Positions 26,161 through 38,772 of a stretch of 64,000 bases of DNA are shown piece after piece (the first letter of the stretch is position 1; each line of letters begins with the position of its first letter). Origin of the DNA: Chlorops oryzae (lineage: Eukaryota; Arthropoda; Insecta; Diptera; Chloropidae); assembly GCA_020466095.1 (NCBI GenBank), contig CM035807.1:96006742-96070741 (forward strand), written 5' to 3'. The position numbers and the translations under genes were made by a program. Under the pieces are notes generated by a model. The model did not search any database, was not told the origin of the DNA, and worked only from the letters and a program-made list of their open reading frames with translations.

Positions 26161-27077
26161 TAAAAAAAACACTTATTTCCCCAGAGTGTGGGTTGTTTTC
26201 TTTTTTTAATAAAAAAAAAGCTTTTAATTCAGGAGTCGAAGATGTCAAAAGCGACTACGCTCCTTAATTATTCATTTGTGTTCGAGTTCAAAAGTTTTTA
26301 TGCGACTTTCGATTAAAAAGTTTCAAGAAAAATCCGCGTTAATCAAAATAAAGTGCAAGAAATCATTTTAATTCAGATTTTATTCATTCATTGTAATTGA
26401 TTCGGGCAGAGACACACAAGGGGAAGGAAGTAAATGAAAATCTGTTAAGTTTTAATTGAAATAATCCCTTGCTTTTTACATTCAGATTTCTTGAATACTC
26501 TTTCAATTCGTATTTAAGATATTTAAGTGAATTATGCACTTTATTTCGTTCCTTCGTTTTGTTTAATGCGGTTTTTTTTTTCCTTTTTTCTTTTTCGGTT
26601 CGCTGTTTCACTGTTTCGATTCTTACGAATTGCGTTCCTTTTTATGTTCAAATTAATTTGCTAAAACGAAGGCAAGGAAAAAGGTTTCTTTCTTCAATTC
26701 GAAGACGTAATTTGCTCGAGGTATGCTCTTCTCTGCCGGCAAAAATCTTTGTTGGTTTGGCTTTTTAACGAAGAGAATGCAATGCTTTTCCGTTTTCAAC
26801 AATTTCTGCAGTTCTTTTTATTTATTTATTTATTTTTTTTTTTGAGAACTTAATTTAATTTAGACTTTTACTGTACATACTTTGCTTTTCACTCTTTTGT
26901 TGGAGCATTATGTTAGTTCTGGTACTTGCCTTTTAAGGAATTTCGTAGACAATCTGAAATAAAACGCCCATAAGAAAACGGAAACACAGAAGCTGGCTTT
27001 GAGAATTTCACATCAAGAGGAAAATACAAGACGAAAAACGAAACTTTACTTTAACAATAAGAGAGAAGAGAGAGATG
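26161..27077. repeat. 0.9-kb duplicated segment, copy 2
   Basis: Same orientation and order as 23842-24795. It differs largely by missing single bases, many in homopolymers, for example GCGACTACGC for GCGACTTACGC, ATAATCCC for ATAACTCCC and GGCTTTGAG for GGCTTTCGAG. It ends in a degraded GA tract. Either a young tandem duplication or, more likely, an assembly artefact. Confidence 0.85.
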
Positions 27078-28165
27078 AAGGCAGATGAGATTTGAAAAGA
27101 TGTATTTAGAATAATAAAAGCAGATCTGAGGCATTTTTAGGGTACGTAGACAACTAGTTGATTCCAAACTGTGTAAAGTCCATTTTATGTATTTCATAAA
27201 GTTTTGAAAAGTTTAAAAGCAAGAACATAAAAACATAACAGTTCGCACTGGGTTTTTCAATTCGGCTTGAGATAATCCTTTGACAGTACGATTTCAACAT
27301 TTTTGATAAATAAGGCTTGTACATTTATCACAATTTAAGTCAAAGGAATTGATGATTTCCTGCGTGACTTAAGTTATAGGCAATATCGACCATTTAGGCG
27401 AAAAGTTTCATTTGATTCGATTGAATCATCGTTAACTTTTTGATAAAAAATTCTCCTAAAGCCTTCAACTCATCTCCTGGAAAAATATTATAACCCTAAA
27501 CACTGTAGCTATGGAGATAATGCGGAATTATTTTAAGATTATACAACAGTCGCAAATATGAAAAGGATAATAGAAAAAACGTTCTCCTGTAAAAATTAGT
27601 TTTTGTAAAATACCATGAATTCGCGAAAAGGGGTCGATATTTTAATTTAAAACGTATGATGATGATGAACGTATACGTGTTTGAAAACAAAGCTAAATAA
27701 CATTGCTCATACGCAGCGCATGACTAATGACGAAGAAGTACAACAATGCGAAACCCAACGTCGAGTGAATTCTATTTATTAAATAAGCTTCTTACTAAAA
27801 ATAAAATCCATAAAAATTACTGCTGATTCAGTGGGATCTTCTTTTGTTTTTTTTTTTTTTATAGATAAATCCGACAGAGATTTAAAAAAGAAAAGATTGC
27901 AAGAATAAAATCGTTTGCACGGTCGACCTTTCGCAATCTTTTCTTCGACTTGGAATCCAAAGAATAAATAGAAGAAAATAAATTAAAAATCGGTCATTGG
28001 CATTTACATTTTAAGGGAAAGAGATACAAAATTTCGTTTTCCAAGAAAGCTTTAAAAATTTTAACCTATTAATAGAAAAAAAAAGACAGTCTACAGTAGA
28101 CACATATTTACCTATCTATTTGAAATATGTATCTGTCTCAAGTAAAATTGAAGAGTCGCCTAGGC

Positions 28166-28495
28166 TCAACAAAAAAGATGCTGCAATTTATAGCAACGTT
28201 GAATTGAAGATTTATTTTTTTTGCAGTCAGTTTGCCGGTCTCCTCCTGCGGTAGCGATAAATGTGCCGATGGCAATCAAGCAGTAGGTCACAATATCATC
28301 TGTCCGTAATGTTTCGAGATTCATTACCCGGTATGTCGCTGTGTGTGCACAGATGCAGCTGTACCAACAACAATAGAACCCAAATTGGGGCAATATGTTG
28401 CCTTCAATGGAAACTATGGTAGAACTTCTCGCATGTTTACTCGCCCTATCTGGCTCCGAGGATACCAAAATACGACGTAGCGGAGTCGTGAACAA
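28166..28495 (-). CDS. Speculative 109-codon open frame in intron
   Basis: Minus-strand frame with an internal Met giving MNLETLRTDDIVTYC, then a hydrophobic stretch LIAIGTFIATAGG. The DNA here is less AT-rich than its surroundings, hinting at an older coding or pseudogene origin. No family recognised; it may be a retro-pseudogene or chance. Confidence 0.17.
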   Translation of the reverse strand: MFTTPLRRILVSSEPDRASKHARSSTIVSIEGNILPQFGFYCCWYSCICAHTATYRVMNLETLRTDDIVTYCLIAIGTFIATAGGDRQTDCKKNKSSIQRCYKLQHLFC

Positions 28496-31381
28496 AGGAA
28501 AAAGGAGAACACAGAATGGGGGAAAAAGTTAAGCAAAAGTCATACACAAGAGAAACTTTCCAGCCCCCTTCTCGCAAAGAAAGAAGAATTCTCTTAAAAT
28601 GCAATAAACTTTATACGCACTTCTTGCCGCTTAAATGTGCTGCGCTTCGGTTGTCCTTATTGGACCTTAAGGCACACAGTTTCAGCATTTAAGCAAAAAA
28701 AAAAAAAGTCCCCAAAAAATTTCCTTCAAATGCTTCCCTCTAATCCTGTCTGTATTCAAATTAGGATGATTTCATTGGGATACATAAGAGAAAAATATAG
28801 AGAAACAAAACAAAAAAAAAGACTCCAATTCGCAAAGATGAAAAGAAGTCGTTATGCGAGAAAAACTGTTTTCAAGCCCAATTTTCTATGTTTGCAGTCA
28901 ATTTTCGCATTCGATTTCGAATTCAATCAACTGAACCGATGCACACTGATTTCGATGGCGAACTGAGTTTTCCCTGAATTTGGTTTTTTATGCTTTTTCC
29001 TTTTGGTCTTCTATTATTTTTTTTTTTTGCTTTCCGTTTTTTTTTTATGCACGAAATTGAATTTTTATGAATTTCTTCTTGATTTGTAAACATGGTCAGT
29101 GATATACGCCCACAGAAGCAACTACACTGAGCTTGGGGAAAAGTGAAAACTGCTTTTGCTACGCCTAGGTTGCGATGTAAAATCGAAAATTAAAGTCCTA
29201 CCGTTCCCTTGGCATATGCGTTTGAGTATTGCCGATGATGACGAGAGCAGCGTTAAGCATCAGGACGAGCATAAGGATGCAGCTCTGCATGGTCCGCTTG
29301 AATGTCGCTATTCCCGTTGCCGTTGATCCTCTTTTCGGAAAACTGATTGATTTTCATGCTGTCTTTCTTCTCCTTTTTTTTTATTTTTTGTCCAATTTGC
29401 CAACAACAACTCTGGACAGCGTGTTTGTGTGTGCCTGTGTGTGGCGACAATGATTGAATAAAATTGCGTTTTTGAAGAGGGGTTCATTTTATGCAACGAG
29501 TTACAATATCTTTCCATTGATTCGCTACCCGGGCACGAACTTTGTCTATTCGTGTATATTATATTTACGTTAACAAAAAAACAAAACAAAAAATTGAATG
29601 CAAGAAAACATGAAAAGGACCAATTCAATCCTGTTCGATTCACGAGTAATTCGACAAATTGGGCCTCAAAAGCAAAAATAAATCTGGCATAACATTCAAT
29701 TAAAAGAATATTTTTGCCTTGCAAATTGAAAGGAAATATTTTGATTTTCCAATGAAGAGAAAAGAAAATTGAAAAGGATACGAAAGGAAAATACCATACT
29801 TGTTGCCGGTCAAAAAGAATAGCTCTCAAATTGTGGCTATGAAATAAGAATCGAAAATATTAAATAATACCAGAGTTCGGGCTATTGAGTTCAAACCGGA
29901 AATAGAAAAATTCACTGGAAATTCAACATTTTTATTAATTTTCTTATTTTTGCAGTTAAAAATTACTGTGAATTATTCTTTCTTCTCTTTGATTGCGATG
30001 ATTATTTTCGAAAATTTTTGGGATGTTTTCTTAAAATAAAAATAAAATTTTTTCCAAAGAATAAGCTTTAATTTTTAATATAATTATAACATATTATGAT
30101 TGCCTTTGATTGTCCTTTCTCCAGTGTTTCTGGTTAACATAAAAGACGGCAAATAAGCTCAGTTTACAGCGGAAGTAGCAGCTGCCCTCCGTAACCCTTT
30201 AACCGGGCATTTCTCTGCTTCTTATGGCCCCAAATCGGTTGGTACTTTATTTCGAGGACACCGTCCTCTGAGAGACTTCTCCATTGAGCGGGCAAAGCCG
30301 ATGATCCACGGAGGATTCCACTTTATTTCTTTGAATTTTTTGAATCAATTGACTAATATCCTATAAACTCCTTTTAAGATTTTCGAAATTCCACACCTTT
30401 TGAGGTTCTCCTTACATTTTGTATACCCGATGATGATGTTATGTCCCGAAAGCATTTTGCCCATAGAGAAACATCTTTTTGCTTGTCAATTATAACCTCA
30501 ATCTGTTTCGAATATTGTTCCACAACATTGCCATCCGCGCCAGATATCGACGCAAGTCATTCAAAACTGCCTCCTGGCTGGATAGATTAACATGCATAAA
30601 TTGTTATTGTTTCGAATACGTATCGATAAATGCCGTAGTTAGGACAATGCCTATCTTGCCGTGGCGTAGGTACATATGTATTGCCATCGTTACCACCGCT
30701 GCCCGCTTAAATATCTCGTTAGTCTGGGAACTTGAGGACTTGACGGTTGAGGGTTTAAAAAAAAACAACCTTTTTTTCTAACTCAGGCCATAGTCGCGCT
30801 TCACTTCTTTTCAACTAGCGCTTTCGAATTGCTTATTTTCCATCCGTGACGTGCAACATTTCCTGCTCAATGACCGTACAGGATTAGAAAATCAACGACG
30901 ATGTCAGATTATAAATGTATATACATATGTACAAACATGTTGTCCTGGTCCCGAAGAGTGCCAGTGGAAAGTACCGAACGCCTTCGGTGTGATTAAAGTT
31001 AAGTGGTCCTGGTGTTTGCGTTTTATGCGTTTAATTGGCCTCGACTATTAAGAGTCGTTTTTGAGGTTGTTTGTTGTTGTACCAACATTGATTGAGGTTC
31101 GCCCGGTTGCGACTGAAGTTGGACATTAGGCCGCCTCGTAAACGTCAATTTTAAGTGATTTCCATTGATGTAGATATTATGCAACATGCGCATGGCGACA
31201 TAATAATCATTGAAGTGTTATTATTTTCAATCGTTAAACAGAAGCTTACCCATTCAGGATCCTTCAGTGTTAGTGCTAGGACATTGTAATTATTTTCAAT
31301 TATAGCCTCTGATTAATGACGGAATGTAACGGATATATACTTATATATATTTTTAAATTGAAATACCACTCGCTCTTTCAG

Positions 31382-33577
31382 ATTACCCACGCGTCGAAGT
31401 TGGCCCACAGAATCCAATACGCGTCGAACGAGATCATATTGCAAGGCTGGACTGTCGAGTGGATGCGAAACCGAAGGTGACAAGCATTCGTTGGTCAAGA
31501 AATGGTCAATATGTTGGCGCTACGCCTTCGTATACAATATACCGTGTTAATTTACATCACGCAGGCAAATATACCTGCACGGCCGATAATGGACTTGGGA
31601 AATCTGGCGAAAAGGATATACTGCTCGATGTGCTCTACCCGCCGATTGTGGTCATCGAATCGAAAACCCACGAAGCCGAAGAAGGCGAAACCGTTATCGT
31701 CCGCTGCAATGTGACAGCGAATCCGCCACCATTAACGATTGAATGGCTAAAGGAAGGAGCGCCCGATTTTCGTTTTGCCGGCGATTTACTGACACTGATC
31801 TCCGTCAAAGCCGAACACGCTGGCAATTATATTTGTCGAGCCGTCAACGTAATGCAGCCTTTTAATGCGAAACGTGTTGAGGGAATAGGCAATTCAACGG
31901 TAGCCCTATTGGTGCGTCATCGGCCCGGACAAGCGTTTATAACACCGAATAAACCGGTGGTACATGTCGGCAATGGTGTAACATTAAGCTGTTCGGCCGT
32001 ACCACCAGGTTGGCCAGTACCGCAGTATCGTTGGTTCCGTGACATTGACGGTGATTTCAGTAACACTCAGAAAATCCTCGCTCAAGGATCACAATATTCC
32101 ATACCGAAAGCACATCTCGGCAGCGAGGGTAAATACCATTGTCATGCCGTTAACGAATTGGGCATTGGTAAAATGGCAACAATCGTTCTGGAAGTCCATC
32201 AGCCGCCGCAATTCATTGCTAAACTTCAGCAGCACATGACAAGGCGTGTCGGGGACGTCGACTATGCGGTGACATGTAGCGCCAAAGCAAAACCAATACC
32301 GATTATCCGCTGGATCAAGGATGGAACCGAGATACTACCGAATCGTAAGATGTACGATATACGAACGTCGCCGACCGAGGGCGCGAACGGTGTGTTCACC
32401 GTTCAGAGTATTCTGCGTTTTCGTGGCAAAGGACGACCGAATGGCAATCAACTAGTGCCCGCCGATCGTGGATTATACACGTGTCTCTACGAGAATGAAG
32501 TGAATTCAGCTAATTCCAGCATGCACTTACGCATCGAGCACGAACCCATCGTATTGCATCAGTACAATAAGGTCGCTTACGACGAACGCGAGTCGGCCGA
32601 AGTGATTTGCAAAGTGCAGGCATATCCCAAGCCAGAATTCCAATGGCAATTCGGTAACAATCCATCACCGTTAACGATGTCCTCGGATGGACATTACGAG
32701 ATAAGTACGCGAATCGACAATAACGATATCTATACGTCAATATTACGCATTAGTCATATCACGCAATCGGATTACGGTGATTACACTTGCCGTGCTGTCA
32801 ATCCCTTGGACACAATACGCACCCAGATTCGTTTGCAGCCGAAGGGTGCACCCGAACGGGCGACAGGCCTCAAAGTGCTCGAAGTCGCGCACAACTATGC
32901 GGTTCTCACTTGGATGCCCGGCTTCAATGGCGGTCTCATCAGTACGAAATTCCTTGTGACCTATCGACGAGTCGCCACGCCACGCGAACAACTACTCTCC
33001 GATTGTGCGACCCAAACATACTCCTCGTACAGCACGAGTGGCAATATCAATTCTGCTGACTGGCTCGAATTCGATTGCTATCGCGACAATCCATGCAAAG
33101 TGACTCCGCTCGACCAGCATCAATCGTACGTTTTCAAAGTGTACGCACTGAATTCGAAGGGCAGCTCCAGCTATTCGAACGAAGTAATGACAACAACGAA
33201 AGTAAGCAAAATTCCGCCGCCGCTGCATGTTACTTACGATCCGAATTCGCACGTGCTGGGCATCAATGTCGCTGCGACTTGTTTGTCGTTAATTGCGATT
33301 GTCGAGTCGTTGGTCAGCAGCGAAACGCCAATTGCCAGCTGGGAGGTTGTTGACAAAGTTATGCTCTTGCCATCCGGTAATGAGGCGACATTCAAAGAGG
33401 CCGTTATCAATCACATTCCCCGAATGGTACACTATAGCACGGCGGGCGGTCGGACCGTCGGACACGCGGAAGACATTACGCTTGCCTTGGCAGAAAACTC
33501 GCAAGGACCAACCGTGCGTGTCAAATTGTGTCTGCGTTCCAATCAGGATCATTGCGGCGAATACGCAAATGCTGAGA
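31382..33577 (+). CDS. ed/fred: Echinoid/Fred-type receptor, large exon with Ig3-Ig7 and two FNIII domains
   Basis: A single 2196-bp exon, phase 1 at both ends, holds most of the ectodomain. In order it has: Ig3 (RLDC ... GKYTCTADNGLG), Ig4 (VIVRCNV ... GNYICRAVNV), Ig5 (VTLSCSA ... GKYHCHAVNELG), Ig6 (YAVTCSA ... GLYTCLYENEV) and Ig7 (AEVICKV ... GDYTCRAVNPLD). Each Ig has its two cysteines and a W between them. A fibronectin III domain follows from about 32845 (APERATGLKVLEV, VLTWMPG, then KVYALNSKGSSSYSNEV). After it comes a degenerate FNIII-like region up to about 33570 with paired cysteines (VKLCLRSNQDHCGEY). Seven Ig plus two FNIII plus one membrane helix is the Echinoid/Fred layout. 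Turtle (5 Ig), Roundabout (5 Ig, 3 FN) and Sns/Hibris (8-9 Ig, 1 FN) fit less well. The acceptor is CTTTCAG at 31375-31381 and the donor GAGA|GTAAGT. Confidence 0.93.
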
Positions 33578-33775
33578 GTAAGTTAAAAAAGAATATGCCT
33601 TGCTTCCTTTTCCTTTCAATCGAAATTGAGTCGCCAGACCAAGGACCACCAAATCCCGATTGCTTAACTATAAATTGAAAAATTGTATTCATTGTCCCTT
33701 TGCTTTCTCCTTTAATTTTCTTGAGAATTTCACTCTTGATGGTATTTGTTTGTTTGTTTGTTTGTTAATTTTCAG

Positions 33776-34453
33776 TTGGCAAATCGTTTATGGTCGAAAC
33801 TTCGTCCCTAACGACATCCGCTGTTATCGGCATAATCGTGTCCTCGGTTGCATTTGTGCTCGCTGTCGGCTCGATACTCGTATTCTGCCATTGTAGGCGT
33901 ATCAATTCGGCACAAAAGACAACAGCCGCCGCTGGCAGCAATGGTGTTAGTAATAATGGTAATGGCATTGGTGTTGCCGTTGCCGTTGCTAGCTCCAACA
34001 GTGCAAAGGAGTATGACCTAGATTCGGGTATGCCATCGATTGTGGGCCAAGCGAATCAGCCACCGCCACCGCCACCATACTATCCAACTGGAAGTCTTGA
34101 TAGCAAAACACTTGACGCACACACGATGGAACTGACACTTACTGCAGTACAAGACCCGGATGAATCGCTTCAGCACCACCACCATCAGCAGCAGCAGCAG
34201 CAGCTACAACAGCAGCACCATCAGCAACAACAACTGGATACGCCAACGGGTATATTGTATGGCTCACAGAACGGATACAGTTATCATATGACAAGTGCCA
34301 TCGGTGCTTCAACTGGCGTCGGAAGCAACATCGAAGGGGATAGCTATCAAATTTTGCCAACAGCGACGACAACAACAGCGACGACGATGACGATGACATC
34401 GACGGGCACAGGACATCCGATAAGCGTAACGGGCAGCTGCAGCGGTACAGAGT
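33776..34453 (+). CDS. ed/fred: Echinoid/Fred-type receptor, transmembrane helix and proximal cytoplasmic tail
   Basis: This exon joins in phase 1 across a short 198-bp intron (acceptor TTTTCAG at 33769-33775). It begins IGKSFMVETSS and then runs into one hydrophobic helix of about 24 residues (AVIGIIVSSVAFVLAVGS, then ILVFCHC). A stop-transfer CRR follows. The cytoplasmic part has KEYDLDSGMPSIVG, a proline run with PPPPPPYYP that could serve WW or SH3 ligands, an H/Q-rich run (about 34176-34235), and a T-rich stretch with CT/CA-type codon repeats. The donor GAGT|GTAAGT at 34454 is phase 1. Without splicing, the frame continues only 16 codons to TAA at 34501-34503, which would give a short-tailed form. 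Confidence 0.9.
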
Positions 34454-37400
34454 GTAAGTACAATTGTTTTGAATATACGAGTAGAGGAGGTATACCTCCA
34501 TAACCTTACAGAGCAATAATGCTGATTTATAAGCGAGCAAATGGCATTCGGCCTTTTGCGTCACTGCACACAGAGAGAAAATATATTCGAGTCCACATGA
34601 TTTTCTCCTCAATACAAAATGAAGTTCGATTAGGAAATTTGTTTTTTCTTGGCATAAAATATTGCGAAGAACTTTGATATCCTTCGATGGTAATATATGA
34701 CGGAAGTGTCCGAACGAGCGACCCTGAAGAACTTAGGTCTTCCATGTCGCTCCCATACGGCGAATAAGGCCACCGACAGTAACAAAAGTCAAACGGGAAA
34801 CCCTTTTTTAAAATCAATTTTTCCTTTGACTTCAGTTTTTTTGTTTGTTTGTAATTTTATTTTTTTTTTTTTTTGTCCCTCAAATCTATTTAAAGTCAAA
34901 GGAAATCCATTATCCTTTTTGACTGTGCACTCTGTAATATCTACATCAGAACTATTCAAATCCTTTGTTGGCTCCCTCCATGAATGTATGCTTTGAGTCA
35001 TCTTAGCTTTGGGTCCACAACTGCGATTTCAAGTTGTCGCTTCGTAATCGCATTCATGTCAACTCATGATAGCACTTTTAATGCAAATGTTACAAAAGGC
35101 ATTCAATGCTCGACTGTGAATATATGTATGTATATTTTCCAAACGCCCCGTAAAACATCCATCCTCCCATCCTCCCAGTCGGCCCGTCACTCCAACTTCC
35201 CACACATTCCCTTTAGCTTCGTCTTTCGCTTTGTGTTTATCACACACATCATCCCGACGGATGCCCATCGACGAGCTTTGCGTGTCGCATTATTGTTGTG
35301 CGTATTGCGTTTCGTTTGACAACATTTCGTTCGTTGCCTTGCAATGTGAGGATGCGATGCGTTTCCATTGCCGTTACTGCAATTTCAAATTGACTTCTCG
35401 TTGCTGATCAAATTGAAATTGCTTTGCGCCATTTCCCCTTTTCGCATGTATGCTTACGACCCGACTCGACCCATCCATTAAAATATATGCTTCCGAATGT
35501 TTAACCATAAATTGAATTGCGGATTTAACTTTGTTGCCTGCCGGAAAAGGGTGCATTACATCCTACCGATGGGTTTGCGAGAGTGAGCATGAGCGTTACT
35601 GTCATAGAAACTTCAATTGTAATCCTTATAAACCATATCACTTCGGGGATTTTCCCAAAATTTCATTCACCTTAAATTAAGTTCTAATTGTCTGTGTATC
35701 CTTGCTTTTGAAAATCCTTTGATTTTGAAGTGTCTATTCTGAATATATCAAAATAAATTGAATCAAAACGGACTCATTTTCGCTCGCTGAGAAGATCATG
35801 CAGAATAAATCGATAAACGTCAATTCTCGAGGTGAAATTTAAGACGGGACATCATTTTAGAAATGAAATGCGAATAAAATGATTATATCGAGAAACAATG
35901 AAAATAATTTATAGTCAACAATAAAACAAGATAACCCAAGCAATTAAAGATGATCAAGATAAAGGAACTGTATTGTAAAATTTATTAGCATAAATTAAAA
36001 GCAGATTTTCCTTATCACAGGGAAAATTCATTTCCATAAATGGGGAGCTATGGTAAAAGGGGACAGAGAAAAGAGAACAGCTGAATGAAGTGCACAGAAA
36101 AGCTTGATACGACACGAAAATGTTCAACCTTTCATAATAAATGTTTAATAAGAAATTTATGGTAATCGCCAAGAATTCGTGGAAAAAAGCGCAAAAAGCA
36201 GACAGCGTTTTCTTCGAAATATCAGAATTCCACAAATCACATGACCCTAAAACGATTCAACGACAATCTATTTCGGGAATGTTTGATGACGCAAAATTTT
36301 ATCATAGCCATCTCTATAAAATCACAGGCTTGATGTTTTTTCTTAGGGTCGGAGTCTTCAACACGGTTTAAGAGCTTCGAAAATCTAATTTTTCAAATAT
36401 GTTCATTTAGTCCCCATGGCAGTAAAAATTTAATTCACCTGGTTTAAACTCTTCTGAAGACTATATGAAAGTTTAAACCTTCAAAAAGTTTAAAATAGGT
36501 TAAAGATTATGAGCCTTTAATCATATGTAAACAAATTGATTTATTCAACAAAAAGCTCACATCAGCATTTCTAAGAGGTCTGGAAAGTTTTTTTTTTAAT
36601 TTGCTATCTTTGAACAGGAGAGGGGTTTTCCATAATTTAGCACTACATTAGATTCCCTTCTCTCAAAATTTCAACAAGGCAAATCAACTCGATGTTCACA
36701 ATTTTCATTCATTTCTTGAAAAAGTAAAGGATTATGGACTGATGGGGAATATCGAGGGTCAGATATTTATATGAAATTTATACGAAAAAAATCGATACCA
36801 GTCCAGGTGAACAAAGTTCAATCCAAGAACTTTCTTTAACATACTAATATGATTACACTGTGACACATTCTTGAGGTCATCGAAAGTCAACCAAAACTTG
36901 ACTGCGGCTTCTGAAAATACTTGGCAAGTCGATACAACTCCCATATTTGGATTTGATACAAATTCAATCCAAGATCTTGTTTTTAAATCGATCACTATAT
37001 GATTACAGGCATGTGACTAGAATCCACTAAAATGAGGTATCAGAATTTTAGTCAACTGAAATTTCATATATATCTCATAGATACGATGAAGGGCTTTATG
37101 AATTAATACCTAATGACAATGTCACACAAACCCAAACCAATATAATGATTTGTCAGAATTGCTTATGAAATTTGGTCAAATTTAAATTCGATTCCGTCAC
37201 TTATCGGATTTCTAGCACTGCCTAGAATTTACAGATAAGCGTTCGAATCATATATTTTCTGTCAAACAAATTTCGCATCATATATGGCTCTATCAGATAG
37301 CAGGAAGAATAAAGGGTTTTATGCAATTAATAACAATATGAAATTTCGCACAACCCAAAACCATATAAAATCTGTAAATTCTATATGAAATGCATTTCGG

Positions 37401-38772
37401 ATTCAATTTATTCGCGTATTCCGTCAAGTATCGAAGTACACAGTACTTCCTGTTATTTGCATAGGTTCATATATATTTATTCCTGTCAATAACAAAGTTT
37501 TCGCCAAGTCTAAGGGGCTATCTTCAGCTCTGTCAGAAATGAAAATCTTCATATTAAAAAACGGTTCAGAAATGAATCAGAAGTTTTGAAGTTTTTCATT
37601 TCTGTTTCATTTCTAACAGAACTGAAGATAGCCCCTTAGACATGGTGAAAAAAAACTGTAGTAAAAATAATTTACTTACACAAACTCCAGTCAATTTTGG
37701 TTAACATTTTACGTGTTGCAGCGTGTTAGTAGACGAAAGCTCTAATAGTCTGATCTGTACCGTAATTTCAATTAAATGTGAAAACACAAAAAGCTGCTCA
37801 AGTTCATAACAATTTCATTTATGAAATTAAGCCGAGAACCTTAAAAATGCCGCTGCCTCTTCGTCAAAAAAAACAAAAAAACCGACTGAATACCTGTTCA
37901 AATCTTCTTGACGATCTTTAAGGAACTTTCTTTCCAAAACTCCAACTTTCAATTGTTTACTTTCTATTAAACCAACTTCGTTTGCTACTGTAAATTATTC
38001 TTCCGGTTAAAAAAGATTTTGTTTTTTTTTTTTTTAATTTTTTTTAAAGTAATATTCACTTTGCTTTCCCTCCAGCCATCGTCATAAAATTTTCAACTTC
38101 GATAAAGAATTAAGGAAATTTCAATGGAAATTTAAACCATTTCTAAGGGCCTTGTTGAGAGTTTCTCTTTAGGACATTTTCGCTTACTTCCGCTTTGATT
38201 ATTTTCCATTGTGCAATTAAATTCATTTCCGCTTCTTTGGCAAAGCCGACGACGGTAAGAATGCCTTTCGCTCTTGACCGATGCGGTTTCAGTTAGTTAT
38301 TCTACAGTCAAAAGCGTACCTTTGTTGTTGTAATCTCCGCTTTTCAGTGCTTTTATAATAATTGTATTTCCATTGTCGCAGGTACGCTCTCTATTGTGAT
38401 TTTTTTCCTTCTCTCTCTATATAAGTATATACATACGTATATATGTATATATGTCGGTGTCTGTATATTTATATAAATTTTTGTAAGCAAACCATTTTTC
38501 GTCAAGCTTCAATGAGGCTTGAAGTACGGCCGCTGCCACTTGAAAATGTTTCCCCATAGAGTACCCAGCTCAGAGAAAAGTCCTCATCGTAATTGTGACT
38601 GTCACAATTGTCGCGATGTATTCTAGTTTAAAAAATGAATTTTTTTTTTTGCCTTCACTGTCTTTGCTTTCATAATATTCTAGGCATCGTGCATTGTTAA
38701 AGTGACGTTGCTCAAAGCTTTTGTTTTTTGCTTGTTTTTACCTCTGCTTACCCTCTTGCCGCAAAATAAAAG
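34454..38772 (+). other. 4.3-kb phase-1 intron
   Basis: Contains the foldback MITE at 37508. Otherwise AT-rich, with no convincing exon. Confidence 0.7.
37508..37641. repeat. 134-bp foldback MITE
   Basis: Long imperfect inverted arms: GTCTAAGGGGCTATCTTCAG at the left and CTGAAGATAGCCCCTTAGAC at the right, extending inward through TGTCAGAAATGAAA against TTTCATTTCTAACA. The loop is only about 55 bp. Confidence 0.8.

Larger units (their letters stand above)
8629..31381 (+). other. 22.7-kb phase-1 intron
   Basis: It holds the minus-strand nested gene (18122-18835), the RT relic, three Helitron/DINE-like copies and the 0.9-kb duplication. Stretches 8629-13980, 16470-17750, 20100-22300 and 27080-31380 contain only AT-rich sequence, short simple repeats and unconvincing open frames. 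A less AT-rich patch at 30150-30330 and 31060-31140 could be an old repeat that I cannot name. Confidence 0.8.

Noticed and set aside
24164..26768. Two similar frames starting LFTFRFLEYSFNSYLRYL that might look like a conserved gene pair
   Set aside because: Similarity is due to the DNA duplication itself; the frames differ by indels, are AT-driven and have no coding signature.
32510..33552. Minus-strand and alternate plus-strand frames across the large Ig exon
   Set aside because: Shadows of the real coding frame, which has all the Ig and FNIII signatures.
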